Of a stretch of 35,156 nucleotides of DNA, positions 9,679 through 18,343 are shown piece by piece; position 1 is the stretch's first letter, and every line of letters begins with the position of its first letter. A model generated the notes under the pieces. The model saw only the letters and a program-made list of their open reading frames with translations. It made no database searches and was not told the DNA's origin. The translations under genes were made by a program, and so were the position numbers. Origin of the DNA: Dissophora ornata (Eukaryota; Mortierellomycota; Mortierellomycetes; Mortierellales; Mortierellaceae); contig MU616873.1 in assembly GCA_025201705.1 (NCBI GenBank), positions 1 to 35,156 of the forward strand, in the 5' to 3' direction.

Positions 9679-11981
9679 TTATAGTGCCATGTTGATATAC
9701 TTGTAATGCGTGTATTCATCAAGACCTTGTCTCGCGCCTTCGCGGCCAAGGCCAGATTCCTTGATCTGTTGTCAACAAAGATAGTGCGACATCGATGTTA
9801 GTAGCAGCAAATTGTACAAACGATACAGGAATTAAAGAGTCAACACATTGGTACTTACGCCTCCGAAGGGTGCCACTTCGGAAGAGATTGCCCCAGTATT
9901 CACGCCGACCATGCCCACTTGCAACTTCTCGGCCACTCTCCAACACCTCGACACATCGCGACTGAAAAAGTAGCCCGACAGTCCGAACCTAGTGTTGTTG
10001 GCTGCCTCCAGGACTTCATCTTCAGTGTCAAACTCAAAGATTCCTGCCACTGGTCCAAAGGTCTCTTCTGTGGCAATCTTCATGTTACTCTTCATATCTC
10101 CCAGCACAGTAGGCGGATAGAAAAAACCATGCATGGACTCGGTGTGCTTTTCTTCGCCTCCCACTAGTAGCTTGGCTCCGTGCTCGATGGCATCCTCGAC
10201 GTGAGAGCGCGCCTTTTCAACAGCCTTCTGATTGATCAAGGGTCCATGAGTCGTTTTCTGCTCGAAACCGGAGCCGACTTGGAACTTTGCTACCCTCTCG
10301 CGCAGCTTCTCGCTAAACTCATCTTTGATGGATGAGTGAACATAGAATCGGTTCACACAGATACAAGTCTGGCCACTAGACCGGAACTTAGCCGCGATGG
10401 CGCCTACAGTTAGAGAGGTGTGTGAAATGTTAGATTGCTTGTACACAAAACAATAACAACCATCGTTAATGATATATCTCGTGCACATACCCTCTACTGC
10501 CTTATCAAGGTCAGCATCCTCGAAAACGATGAACGGGGCGTTGCCTCCGAGCTCCAATGACACCTTCTTCACAGTATCTGCGCTTTGCTTCAGCAAATGC
10601 TTCCCGACAGCTGTGGATCCAGTAAATGAGATTCCTGCAATATCCAGACTCTCACACAGGTGAGTTCCAATATCCTTGGTGTTCTTGTGCGTCGTAATAA
10701 TGTTGACTACACCCTTGGGCAATCCTGCCCTCTTTCCTAGCTCACAGAGGGCAAGAGCCGAGTAGGGTGTCTCAGAGGCTGGCTTGGCGACAGCAGTACA
10801 TCCGACAGCCAAGGCTGCTCCGAATTTGCGTGTTAACATGGCACTCGGGAAATCTGCGAGACAGAAAGTATTAAAGTCAATCAGTAGAGTTATTGCTTTT
10901 CACGCCATTGGGGAGGCACCAAGTGGAAGGGATGTTAAACGTACTCCAAGGGGTAATGATACCAACGACACCCAGAGGCTGCCTGATTGCGATCATCCGT
11001 TGTAGCTTGTTTGGACTTGGAATGATTTCACCGTAGAGTCGCTTGGCCTCCTCTGAGAACCACTCAATAAAACTGGCGCTATACGTTGCAGGAGGTATAA
11101 AGTAAAGAGTCAGAACCTCAGTCCGACATTCACTCCATGAATTTGATTCATCTGGGCACCTTTGGCTTACCTGTATCGCACCTCCCCGAGCGCCTCGGTC
11201 AGAGTCTTGCCATTTTCCCATGTGATGATCTTCGCTAGGTCCTGCTCGTTCTCTATGATCAGATTGTACCACTTGCGAAGAATGCCTGCGCGATCCTGTT
11301 TTGTGCCATTGATAGCTGGTTATTATAAGACACGTACCGAGTAATTTCAAAGATTGGCCAAGGAGGACTAGGAGAGTTCATTTACTTGCCTTGGCTGTAG
11401 TTTGGCTCCATTCAGGCAGTGCACGCTTAGCGGCCTGAATAGCCTTCTCTGTCTCCTGGACGCCCATATCCGGGAAGTTGCCGATCTCTGTTCCACGCGC
11501 TGGGTCTAAAATAAAATGTCACAGTAAAGAGCAGAGACGCTGATCAGTGCCTTAAACCCAGACCTCTTCGCGCTGCCATACATCCTCACCACAGCAATTG
11601 AAATCAAGCTGTGCCTTGTTATATACCATAGACAGCGAAATTTTGGCCAGAGGCTGCTTTGCGGACGAATTCATTGTCAATAAATCCTCCCACGGTAATC
11701 AAAGACGGGTCTCTCAGCTGTCATAAGGAGCGAGGGAATGGGACATTTTAGTATCAATGGCCATTATTTGTGAGGAGTCCGTTCCGAAATATATGTCCGC
11801 ACAGTTGACACACCTCGAGCTGTCCATTCGCATTCAGCATCGAGGACATGCATCTTGCATGTCTACTCATGATGCACCACTCTTGTCTCGGGAAGATAAC
11901 TCGGGAATTCTGTCGGAGAGCAGCGTTCGTCTGCAGCCGAGTCCTGAGTCCTGTCGCATTCAGTAAGCGAGTCCGTAGCAT
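9679..11981 (-). CDS. Succinate-semialdehyde dehydrogenase (NAD(P)+), probably mitochondrial
   Basis: Aldehyde dehydrogenase superfamily, best fit to succinate-semialdehyde dehydrogenase, the last step of the GABA shunt. Exons on the minus strand: 11981-11814, 11717-11627, 11505-11390, 11295-11171, 11078-10945, 10853-10491, 10403-9859, 9765-9679; total 542 aa. Visible motifs: [21 protein letters not shown] (exons 5/6 joined), the coenzyme motif FTGSTAVGK near 288, general-base Glu312 in [10 protein letters not shown], nucleophile Cys346 in [14 protein letters not shown], and the C-terminal PFGG then [10 protein letters not shown]. The first roughly 35 residues ([17 protein letters not shown]) are Arg-rich and lack acidic residues, which suggests a mitochondrial presequence. 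The intron between exons 3 and 4 appears to use a GC donor (GCAAGT at 11389). Another class of ALDH is possible but less likely. Confidence 0.92.
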
Positions 11982-12150
11982 GGTAGTAATATGATGCGAA
12001 GAGAGTGAGGAAGAGATATTCGAAAATAAATAAAAATGAAAAGGTGATTGCTAGCTCGGCTCCCTTGTACTATTCTGTCATTGAACACGCAGTCACCTCG
12101 CACGCGTGTCGCTTGCACTTTGTGTACATGTACAGTGCTCTACGCGCGAA

Positions 12151-12347
12151 TTAGTTCAATGTAGGACTTGAGCAAAGCAAGTTTTCTTTTCTGTTCCTGA
12201 CCACGAAATAGTCAGCTGGCGTGTCCTTCACAGACACCAGCAACGTAAACCTCTCCAGGGAATTCTCCGGGGTGACCACGGAGGTGCCGAAAAAGTAGGC
12301 CTGACCATTCATGGATCGAGGCGTGTAGACGGTTTGATGTGGAGGGA
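12151..12347 (-). pseudogene. Unrecognised coding-like fragment
   Basis: On the minus strand, about 65 codons read QTVYTPRSMNGQAYFF, then SVVTPENSLERFTLLVSV, and end in a stop at 12151. Third positions are mostly G/C as in the real genes nearby, so this looks like former or present coding DNA. I do not recognise the family. It could be a small ORF starting at the Met at 12312 (53 aa), the last exon of a spliced gene, or a remnant like the NACHT fragment next to it. Confidence 0.25.
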
Positions 12348-12552
12348 AGAATGAAGGAACACCAGACAAAAACGAGGAAATACAAATACTGCATCCGTGC
12401 ACTCATTCGTATCCTCGCTAGCTGTGCGCATGCCACACTCGTTGTGTAAGATCTCCAGAGACCATTATATTTCGCTGTTTTGTCACATAGTCAGCAAGCC
12501 CGTTCCTGAGAGGAGGGTCGTTCTGGGAAGGCCGCCTGCGCGCAGATGGTTC

Positions 12553-13070
12553 TTAATTGAGTGCCTGTAGGTTGCCAGTTACATGTCGCTGTTGACTCTT
12601 CACAGAGACACACTGCATAACGTGATCCTGAATCTGATCCTTTGAGAATGATGCAATGGCCGCCTCTTGAAACACCCCTCTTGGTGATTACGATCTACTG
12701 GTTGAAAGGAGTCCCGATAATCGGGACTGACGTACTCGCTGCGACAACTGATCGCCGCTCGAGCGCTCTGTCCGCCTGGCAGATTTAGTCGGTCGCTCGT
12801 GTACAAGTTGTGGGTCTATCGGTCCTCGTCATACCCGTCGCAAATCAAGATGAACTCGCGGTGGTCCTTCAGCTCTTGTGTTTGACTCTCGGTAAACCCT
12901 TCGTTCCATAGTTGTTTGCCTATTAGATTATTCTCGGGATTTTGGATTGATGCCACTGTCAAGATAATAAAGAGTGGAATCCCGCCTTCCTTTAACTTGT
13001 ACTTGTTTCGCAAGTCGCACTTCTTCTCGCTGTCCAGGAATTCATCAAAAATCGCGGCCTTCTTCCTCAT
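12553..13070 (-). pseudogene. Dead NACHT NTPase fragment
   Basis: The minus strand carries a decayed piece of a NACHT-type (NLR-like) ATPase domain. The segment 13070-12816 reads FDEFLDSEKK, then GGIPLFIILTVASIQNPENN, and FILICDGYDE, a Walker B of the NACHT kind. An in-frame TAG at 12818-12816 interrupts it, after which the same frame continues with NLYTSDRL, ISCRSEYVSPDYRDSFQPVD. Near 12672-12682 the frame shifts by one base and homology-like sequence (AAIASFSKDQIQDHV) goes on to about 12553. The Walker A (P-loop) segment expected between FLDSEKK and the IPLFI strand is absent. Large NACHT repertoires are known in filamentous and early-diverging fungi; this copy cannot be functional. Confidence 0.72.
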
Positions 13071-13196
13071 TCTGGTCAGGCTGGAGAGTCGTGTAAATCA
13101 TGTTTCACAGTGCCATGCGTGGGCCTTCCTCAATTAAAACAAATAAGTTGTAGTGACTTTGCGGGCATGCAAGGCAGAAACTGTGGCTTGATGGTC

Positions 13197-13226
13197 AAGG
13201 ATCCACTGCTGTAGCGGTGGGTCCTT
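13197..13226. other. Short hairpin upstream of the F-box gene
   Basis: Inverted repeat of 10 bases (AAGGATCCAC / GTGGGTCCTT, one G-T pair) around a 10-base loop, 114 bp before the F-box ATG. It may be chance; no function is claimed. Confidence 0.3.
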
Positions 13227-13339
13227 GTGTTGACAGTGGTTCTTATTTGTGTTTCGGGATTAAAAGCATGTCAGTCTCTGACGTTAATTTGTTTCTTCTT
13301 CATTTTCCTCTCTTACCGTCCTCGCAAAATCCCAGCAAA

Positions 13340-14551
13340 ATGGCCACGCTCAAACCATTCGATCTACCGGAGATTTCTTCGCTCGTCGCAAGCTACCTTG
13401 ACAACCCGACTCTTGCCTGTTGCCTGCGTGTTTGCAGGGCTTGGCATAGTTCGTTTGCCCCTCTCATCTGGAAAGAGGTGAGAGTTCACGTCATTGCTGG
13501 CAGCACACCTAGGGGTCCCTCGCTTGAGGCACTAGAACGTCACAGCGACTTGATCACCAAACTCGACATTGTAGACCGTAGACTCGGACTCTACTCTATG
13601 GCCTACCCAAACCTCCACACTTTAAAACTTTATTGCAGTGACAATACCTGGCCACAACCCAACATGTTTGCAGAGTTCAAGAAGGAGATGATCCCGATTA
13701 ATTTGATAGAATTCTGTCCATCGTTGGTCAGGCTAGAGTTGGTAGGCATAGGAATTCATATTCAATCAGATTTCTGGCGTGCTGTCACGGAACTCCACCA
13801 TCTAAAGGAATTGCGCCTGGGGATGGCGAATATTCCCAGCAGCGCTGTGGGAGCCTTTTTAAAGTCTTGCAAGTGGCTTGAAAGCCTTGAAATGAACTTT
13901 GCGAGCATAGACGTCAGTAATATCGATGCTAGCGTCACTTTCCCGCGTCTACGTCGCCTTAAGTTGGAGTCCATGTTCGGGTCAGGGGACATAGACGTGC
14001 TCCTATTAGTCAATCGGTGCCCGCTATTGAGGACCCTGTTCTGGGGACCTGAAGACGCTGGAAGGTGGCAAGATTACTTTCAGGAATTTCAGAGATATGT
14101 CGGGAGGGTTGACTGGTCAAGAGTCGAGAGCCTTCGTCTTCAGGTTCATATATTGGATCGAGATCTGGCCATTATTTCAAACGAAGTACAAAGACTGGTA
14201 GAACTGGACATCTACGGCTCTTTCGGAAGGTACTCGTTTAAAGCTCTTCGACGTCACTTTGCTACGCTCACGCTTTTGAGGGTTGGAGATAAGAATGGAA
14301 TTGAGAGCTACATGCTTCGCGAGATCTTATGTTCTTGCCCTGCACTAGAAGTGCTGGGCGGATCGGTCATAGCCATGAAGGAAATCTTAGAAGATAGGCC
14401 TTGGGTTTGTGTGTCATTGAAACGTTTGGATGTCGTTTTCCAAGGTTACGAGTCAGAAAAGCACCTCGTCCAATTGGTCAACGAGCGAGCGTCGACTCTG
14501 GCACGACTCGAGCATTACATTAGTATCCATATTGTTGTGCCAGAACCCTAA
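13340..14551 (+). CDS. F-box protein with leucine-rich-repeat-like body, 403 aa
   Basis: Probable substrate-recognition subunit of an SCF ubiquitin ligase. The N-terminus (residues about 5-45: FDLPEISSLVASYLDNPTLA, CCLRVCRAWHSSFAPLIWKEV) fits the F-box pattern, with the Leu-Pro start and the final W of the Skp1-binding motif. The rest repeats Leu-rich stretches such as LVRLELVGIGIHI, LKELRLGMANI, LESLEMNF and LRRLKLESM, resembling irregular LRRs. Intronless. The ATG at 13340 (context CCAGCAAAATGG) is preferred to an in-frame ATG at 13217 because the F-box begins five residues later and the upstream extension has no domain character. The substrate is unknown; F-box genes of this kind are commonly expanded in Mortierella-type fungi. 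Confidence 0.82.
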   Translation: MATLKPFDLPEISSLVASYLDNPTLACCLRVCRAWHSSFAPLIWKEVRVHVIAGSTPRGPSLEALERHSDLITKLDIVDRRLGLYSMAYPNLHTLKLYCSDNTWPQPNMFAEFKKEMIPINLIEFCPSLVRLELVGIGIHIQSDFWRAVTELHHLKELRLGMANIPSSAVGAFLKSCKWLESLEMNFASIDVSNIDASVTFPRLRRLKLESMFGSGDIDVLLLVNRCPLLRTLFWGPEDAGRWQDYFQEFQRYVGRVDWSRVESLRLQVHILDRDLAIISNEVQRLVELDIYGSFGRYSFKALRRHFATLTLLRVGDKNGIESYMLREILCSCPALEVLGGSVIAMKEILEDRPWVCVSLKRLDVVFQGYESEKHLVQLVNERASTLARLEHYISIHIVVPEP

Positions 14552-15545
14552 TTCTGGGCAACGTGGCAATAAACGGCGATGTTCAATGTTAAAACAGAAT
14601 GCGTTTAGGGCACTCACCGTTGGGGCGAAGATGGCAAGTGCTGGGCTTTTTGGCGAACTTTGAGCCGAGAAATTAATGATTGATCCGTAATGGGGAGGAG
14701 TAGGAAAGACTCCAGTGATGGTGTGAGCGAACGGAGTATTTGGGGGATCCAGGCACGCCACCATGAATCCAAATTGCGGGGCGTATCTCACATACGATGT
14801 GTCTATGTGGCGCCAAAGACCATGGATACACATTGAGTATCATATTTATTACGCAAAAGCATGGTCTGCCTGTCCTCCTTGATTGCCTGCGAGGGGTGCG
14901 GCACTCCTGCATGCCACAGGGACGTATCGACGTGTTTTGACTGCATGAAGCTTCATACGGTGCAAGGGGTACTCTGGTATTGGGCTTTGCGCACCTTTGT
15001 TATTGACGAGCAATTCAAGGACGAACTATGAGGCATCTTCTTACTTTAGTGTTTCTTCTTCAGCTGTGCTTGCTAAAACTCGATCAACTCCTCACCGCAA
15101 CCGCTGTGGATTGACGTTGACGCCTCTGCTCGACGCGTTCTCGTCCAAATCCAGGAATCCATCCTCAACGTGTTTCAACACCAGCTCCTCCTTCCCCCTC
15201 TCTCTCCCCTCTGCCTCTCCTTTGATTTCTCCTCCTCCGTTTCCCCTGTATCCTATCCTCCTGCCTCTGCAACCCTTCACTGCCTGTGGTATTGTGCTCG
15301 AGCCATTTGATCTTTTCTATTGACTAGACAGCTGTTCAAACTGTAAGATGCAGAACAATTCTTTGGAAAGCAAGCATCGACCGCTCTATTTTTTCTCACT
15401 CCTCCTCTCAGTCCTTTCACTCCCGACTATCCTTCTCTTCAGCATCATCTCTTTCTCGTAGACGTTGCATTCAGACGACGCATCTACAAAGTGTAGGAGT
15501 TCCGATGTGCAACAGGTTTTACTCTCTAAATACCATTTCTTCGCC
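14552..15545. promoter_or_regulatory. Intergenic region and leader of the second VMP1 gene
   Basis: The first part (14692-14833) is an inverted copy of a dispersed repeat described separately. From about 15160 to 15300 and 15390 to 15450 the plus strand is C/T-rich, as before the first VMP1 copy, and probably forms promoter or 5' leader. I see no sequence similarity to the leader of copy 1, so the duplication (or its remaining similarity) does not include the promoter. No gene supported. Confidence 0.4.
14692..14833 (-). repeat. Dispersed repeat R1, inverted copy
   Basis: Read on the minus strand, this stretch matches 21097-21265 on the plus strand over about 140 bp. Shared pieces include GGCGCCACATAGACACA, TTTGGATTCA, GTTCGCTCACA and TCACTGGAGTCTTTCCTACT. 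The copies have drifted and contain small indels. No coding potential or terminal structure was seen, so it may be a solo piece of a transposon. Confidence 0.65.
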
Positions 15546-18117
15546 ATGTCCCTTCGCCAGAACAACATGTTCAACCATCTGATCCAGAGGTGAGGAACGT
15601 GGACAATGCCATTCTCCATGTACACGCATATTTTACAATAACCACGACCCTCCTTGCCAAACTCATCACCTCCTGGTGACGACCTTCTCTCACACACTTT
15701 TTTTCCCCCCCAATAACACAGCGACAGTAAAGGTTCAGGATTAAGCGGTATGGACGACGACGACTTTGAGGATGCCTCTGACGCCGGGTCGAACAATTCG
15801 AATAAGAACAGTAACAGCAACTCTGGACAGATGTATCCATGGAGCAATTACTCAATATCACAGATGCGGGATCTCCTTCGTCAACGTGGCCAGCTCTCAA
15901 CAGGGAACAGGAGCGCTTTGAAGAAGCGACTGAAGAACTCGGAGAGAACCCCTACTTCTGGTGGTCTCGCGAACGCAACGAACACGAATATGACGTCTTT
16001 CCTGACCACGGGGACCGCAGTCAACAATGCAGCTGCCACTTCTCAGGCGACCGTGACAGAAGGAATAACGAAGACGATCACCACACTCGAAGCCTCTGTA
16101 GTCGAGACAGACCCCAAGGAAGAGCCCGTACGTTCGGCGTTCGGCGAGGGCGTGATTCATTCAGCTCTGGAGGAGATAGAGCACAGTAGGCCAAGGTTGA
16201 CCACCAACTCAATTCGGTCTAGGTTCCCAAAGCGAACCAACAGCTTTTCGGCCCACTTTTCAGGTAAATCAGACGTGACGCAGCAAGATAAAAAGGTCGA
16301 TGATAGGACTTCAGTAGCAAAAAAAAAGAAAAAAAAAAAAAAAGAACTGTAACTAACTTCCCGATGGATGGATTTCTTTATTCTTGATAGAGTTTATCAA
16401 CAGGAGAAGGGATGCTCTGGAGACAGAACGGCAGGAGATCTCGGTCTACACGTCCCCAATGACGGTGCTGTCGTATTTTGTTCTGTACATCTTGCATGAG
16501 TTCCGTGTGGCGTTGCTTTGGATTATTTCTCAGCAGTACTTGCTTGTGGTCTTGCCGGTCATTGCTGCGATAGTCTACTTTGTCTATCAGATGGACGGAG
16601 CTCATCAGCCAGTAAGGGAGAGGGACTTCAGAGATCGATCAATACATGATCTACACTAGTGCTTTGCTTGGTTGTTTTTTGACCTGTCGCCTTTTTGATT
16701 TACCCGTGGTAACAAATAGCTATTGAAGCATGCTGAGTCAGGGTTGATTTGGTACGGATACTGGACATTGCTCGGGATCGCTTCTTCAGTCGGGTTGGGC
16801 ACTGGACTGCACACGTTCATTCTATTCTTGGGACCACACATTGCAGAAGTGACGTTGGCAGCCTACAATTGCGGGAATACCGATTTCGATGTCAGGGGCG
16901 ACCACAGGTATGTTGGACTGAAGACATACGAGGCGGGGCGATTGTTGCAATGACTGCGTCTTGCATGCGTCTGCGATACAAAATGACATGAAGATGGCAC
17001 GACTATTAACCACACTAATACCCCTGCTTCCCTCATGCCATCCATTTTGCAAAACTAGGTATATTTGCAAATCACCAGAGACCATTACAGTACCCCTAGG
17101 AATCTACGCTATTTTTCAGGCCGTGCAATGGGAAAGTTTCTTTTGGGGATTCGGGACAGCACTGGGAGAGTTACCACCGTATTTTGTCGCAAGAGCAGGT
17201 ACGGATTTGACATCAAAGTCAGGTTTTAGTTTGGACATTTCAGTTTTTTTTAAAGGGGCGACTGACAAGTTAGACTGACACTTATCCCTTCAGCCGCACT
17301 ATCAGGGAACCGAAATGAGGAGCTGGCTGCCATTGAGGATCTACTCAAGAGGAAGCCCGACTCTGTCTCATACAAGGAGCGTATCTTGATCATGGTACAC
17401 GAAGGCATGAAGCGTCTGGGTTTCTTTGGCATCTTTTTGTGCGCCTCTGTAAGTCTGGTTCCCGAAAACAGAATGCGCATCTCTACTTTAGATTATTGGT
17501 TGGTCAATCATGTGCTAACATAACATGGGTACTTCCACGATAACCCACAGATCCCCAACCCGCTGTTCGATCTTGCAGGAATTACCTGTGGTCACTTCCT
17601 GATCCCGTTCTCAACTTTCTTTGGCGCCACCTTCCTCGGCAAGGCTGTCGTCAAGTCCTCGATCCAGACACTGTTTGTGATTCTCATGTTCTCTGCCGAC
17701 ACACTTGCTTCATTCATGGGCTGGCTCGAGCATTCAGTACCTTTTATTCACGGGTACCTTGCAGATGGCATCAACTCTCAAAAGGGGGTACTTCACGGCG
17801 ATGGCAAGGCATCCGAGGACCAACTAGAGAACTCGACGAGTCTTGTGGGTCTGATCTGGAATACAGTCATTTTTATCATGATCTCGTATTTCTTGCTTTC
17901 GATCGTCGAGACAATGGCATTGGCGCAGATTAAGAGGAGGCACGATAAGGAACTGGTGGAACTTGAAGGAAAGATTAGAAGTGGAGACACCAAGGCGATT
18001 TTTACAGCTGTTTCGGAAGAGCTGGTCGAGTCGAGCAAAAAGAGTGCGAGTCAAGAACTGCATCGAACAACGACGGTATTTGCATCACTTCTGAAGGAAG
18101 ACGCGCAGAGCACATAG
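15546..18117 (+). CDS. VMP1: VMP1-like ER membrane protein with N-terminal SAP-like motif, copy 2
   Basis: Paralogue of the gene at 1174-3538 with the same seven-exon structure: 15546-15589, 15722-16263, 16391-16611, 16720-16907, 17059-17198, 17294-17448, 17551-18117; 618 aa. Exons 1, 3, 4, 5 and 6 have exactly the same lengths as in copy 1. Exon 2 is 120 nt longer, adding about 40 low-complexity residues (Thr/Ser-rich) after the SAP-like motif ([20 protein letters not shown]). The VTT signature [20 protein letters not shown] and the [16 protein letters not shown] segment are intact. Intron 2 contains an A-rich run (16319-16344). Exon 6 through mid exon 7, with the intron between, is nearly identical to copy 1, while other exons differ at many third positions. 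It converges on the SR-protein gene 226 bp downstream. Confidence 0.93.
17346..17858 (+). repeat. Conversion-like tract shared with 2784-3294
   Basis: This part of VMP1 copy 2 (end of exon 6, all of intron 6, first half of exon 7) matches copy 1 almost base for base. 17623-17837 equals 3059-3273 over 215 bases by eye. The introns (101 and 102 bp) differ at only a few positions, although all other introns of the two genes share nothing obvious. Confidence 0.85.
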
Positions 18118-18343
18118 CAATAGCTGTCGAAAAAAAAGTATAGACACTGATAACCACAAGCATCAACAGCATACTGGCATACAGGAGAAGAAAATATGGA
18201 CATGGATTGTGTAAACTAGACGCTCGTTGCCTTAACGCCGAACAAACACCGCTGTATCTCCTGTTCATCGCCCTCGTTAATAAATCATACTATGAGCCAT
18301 TGTTATTCATCGGTTCGTTTGGTCTTAAAATGCGCTTTATTAT
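18118..18343. other. Convergent 3' spacer
   Basis: 226 bp between the stop of VMP1 copy 2 and the stop of the SR-protein gene. AATAAA at 18279-18284 on the plus strand may be the polyadenylation signal of the VMP1 copy. Confidence 0.4.

Noticed and set aside
16264..16352. Lys-rich C-terminus following VMP1 copy 2 exon 2
   Set aside because: This is read-through into intron 2 (A-rich tract); the donor GTAAAT at 16264 and acceptor at 16390 match copy 1 in phase.
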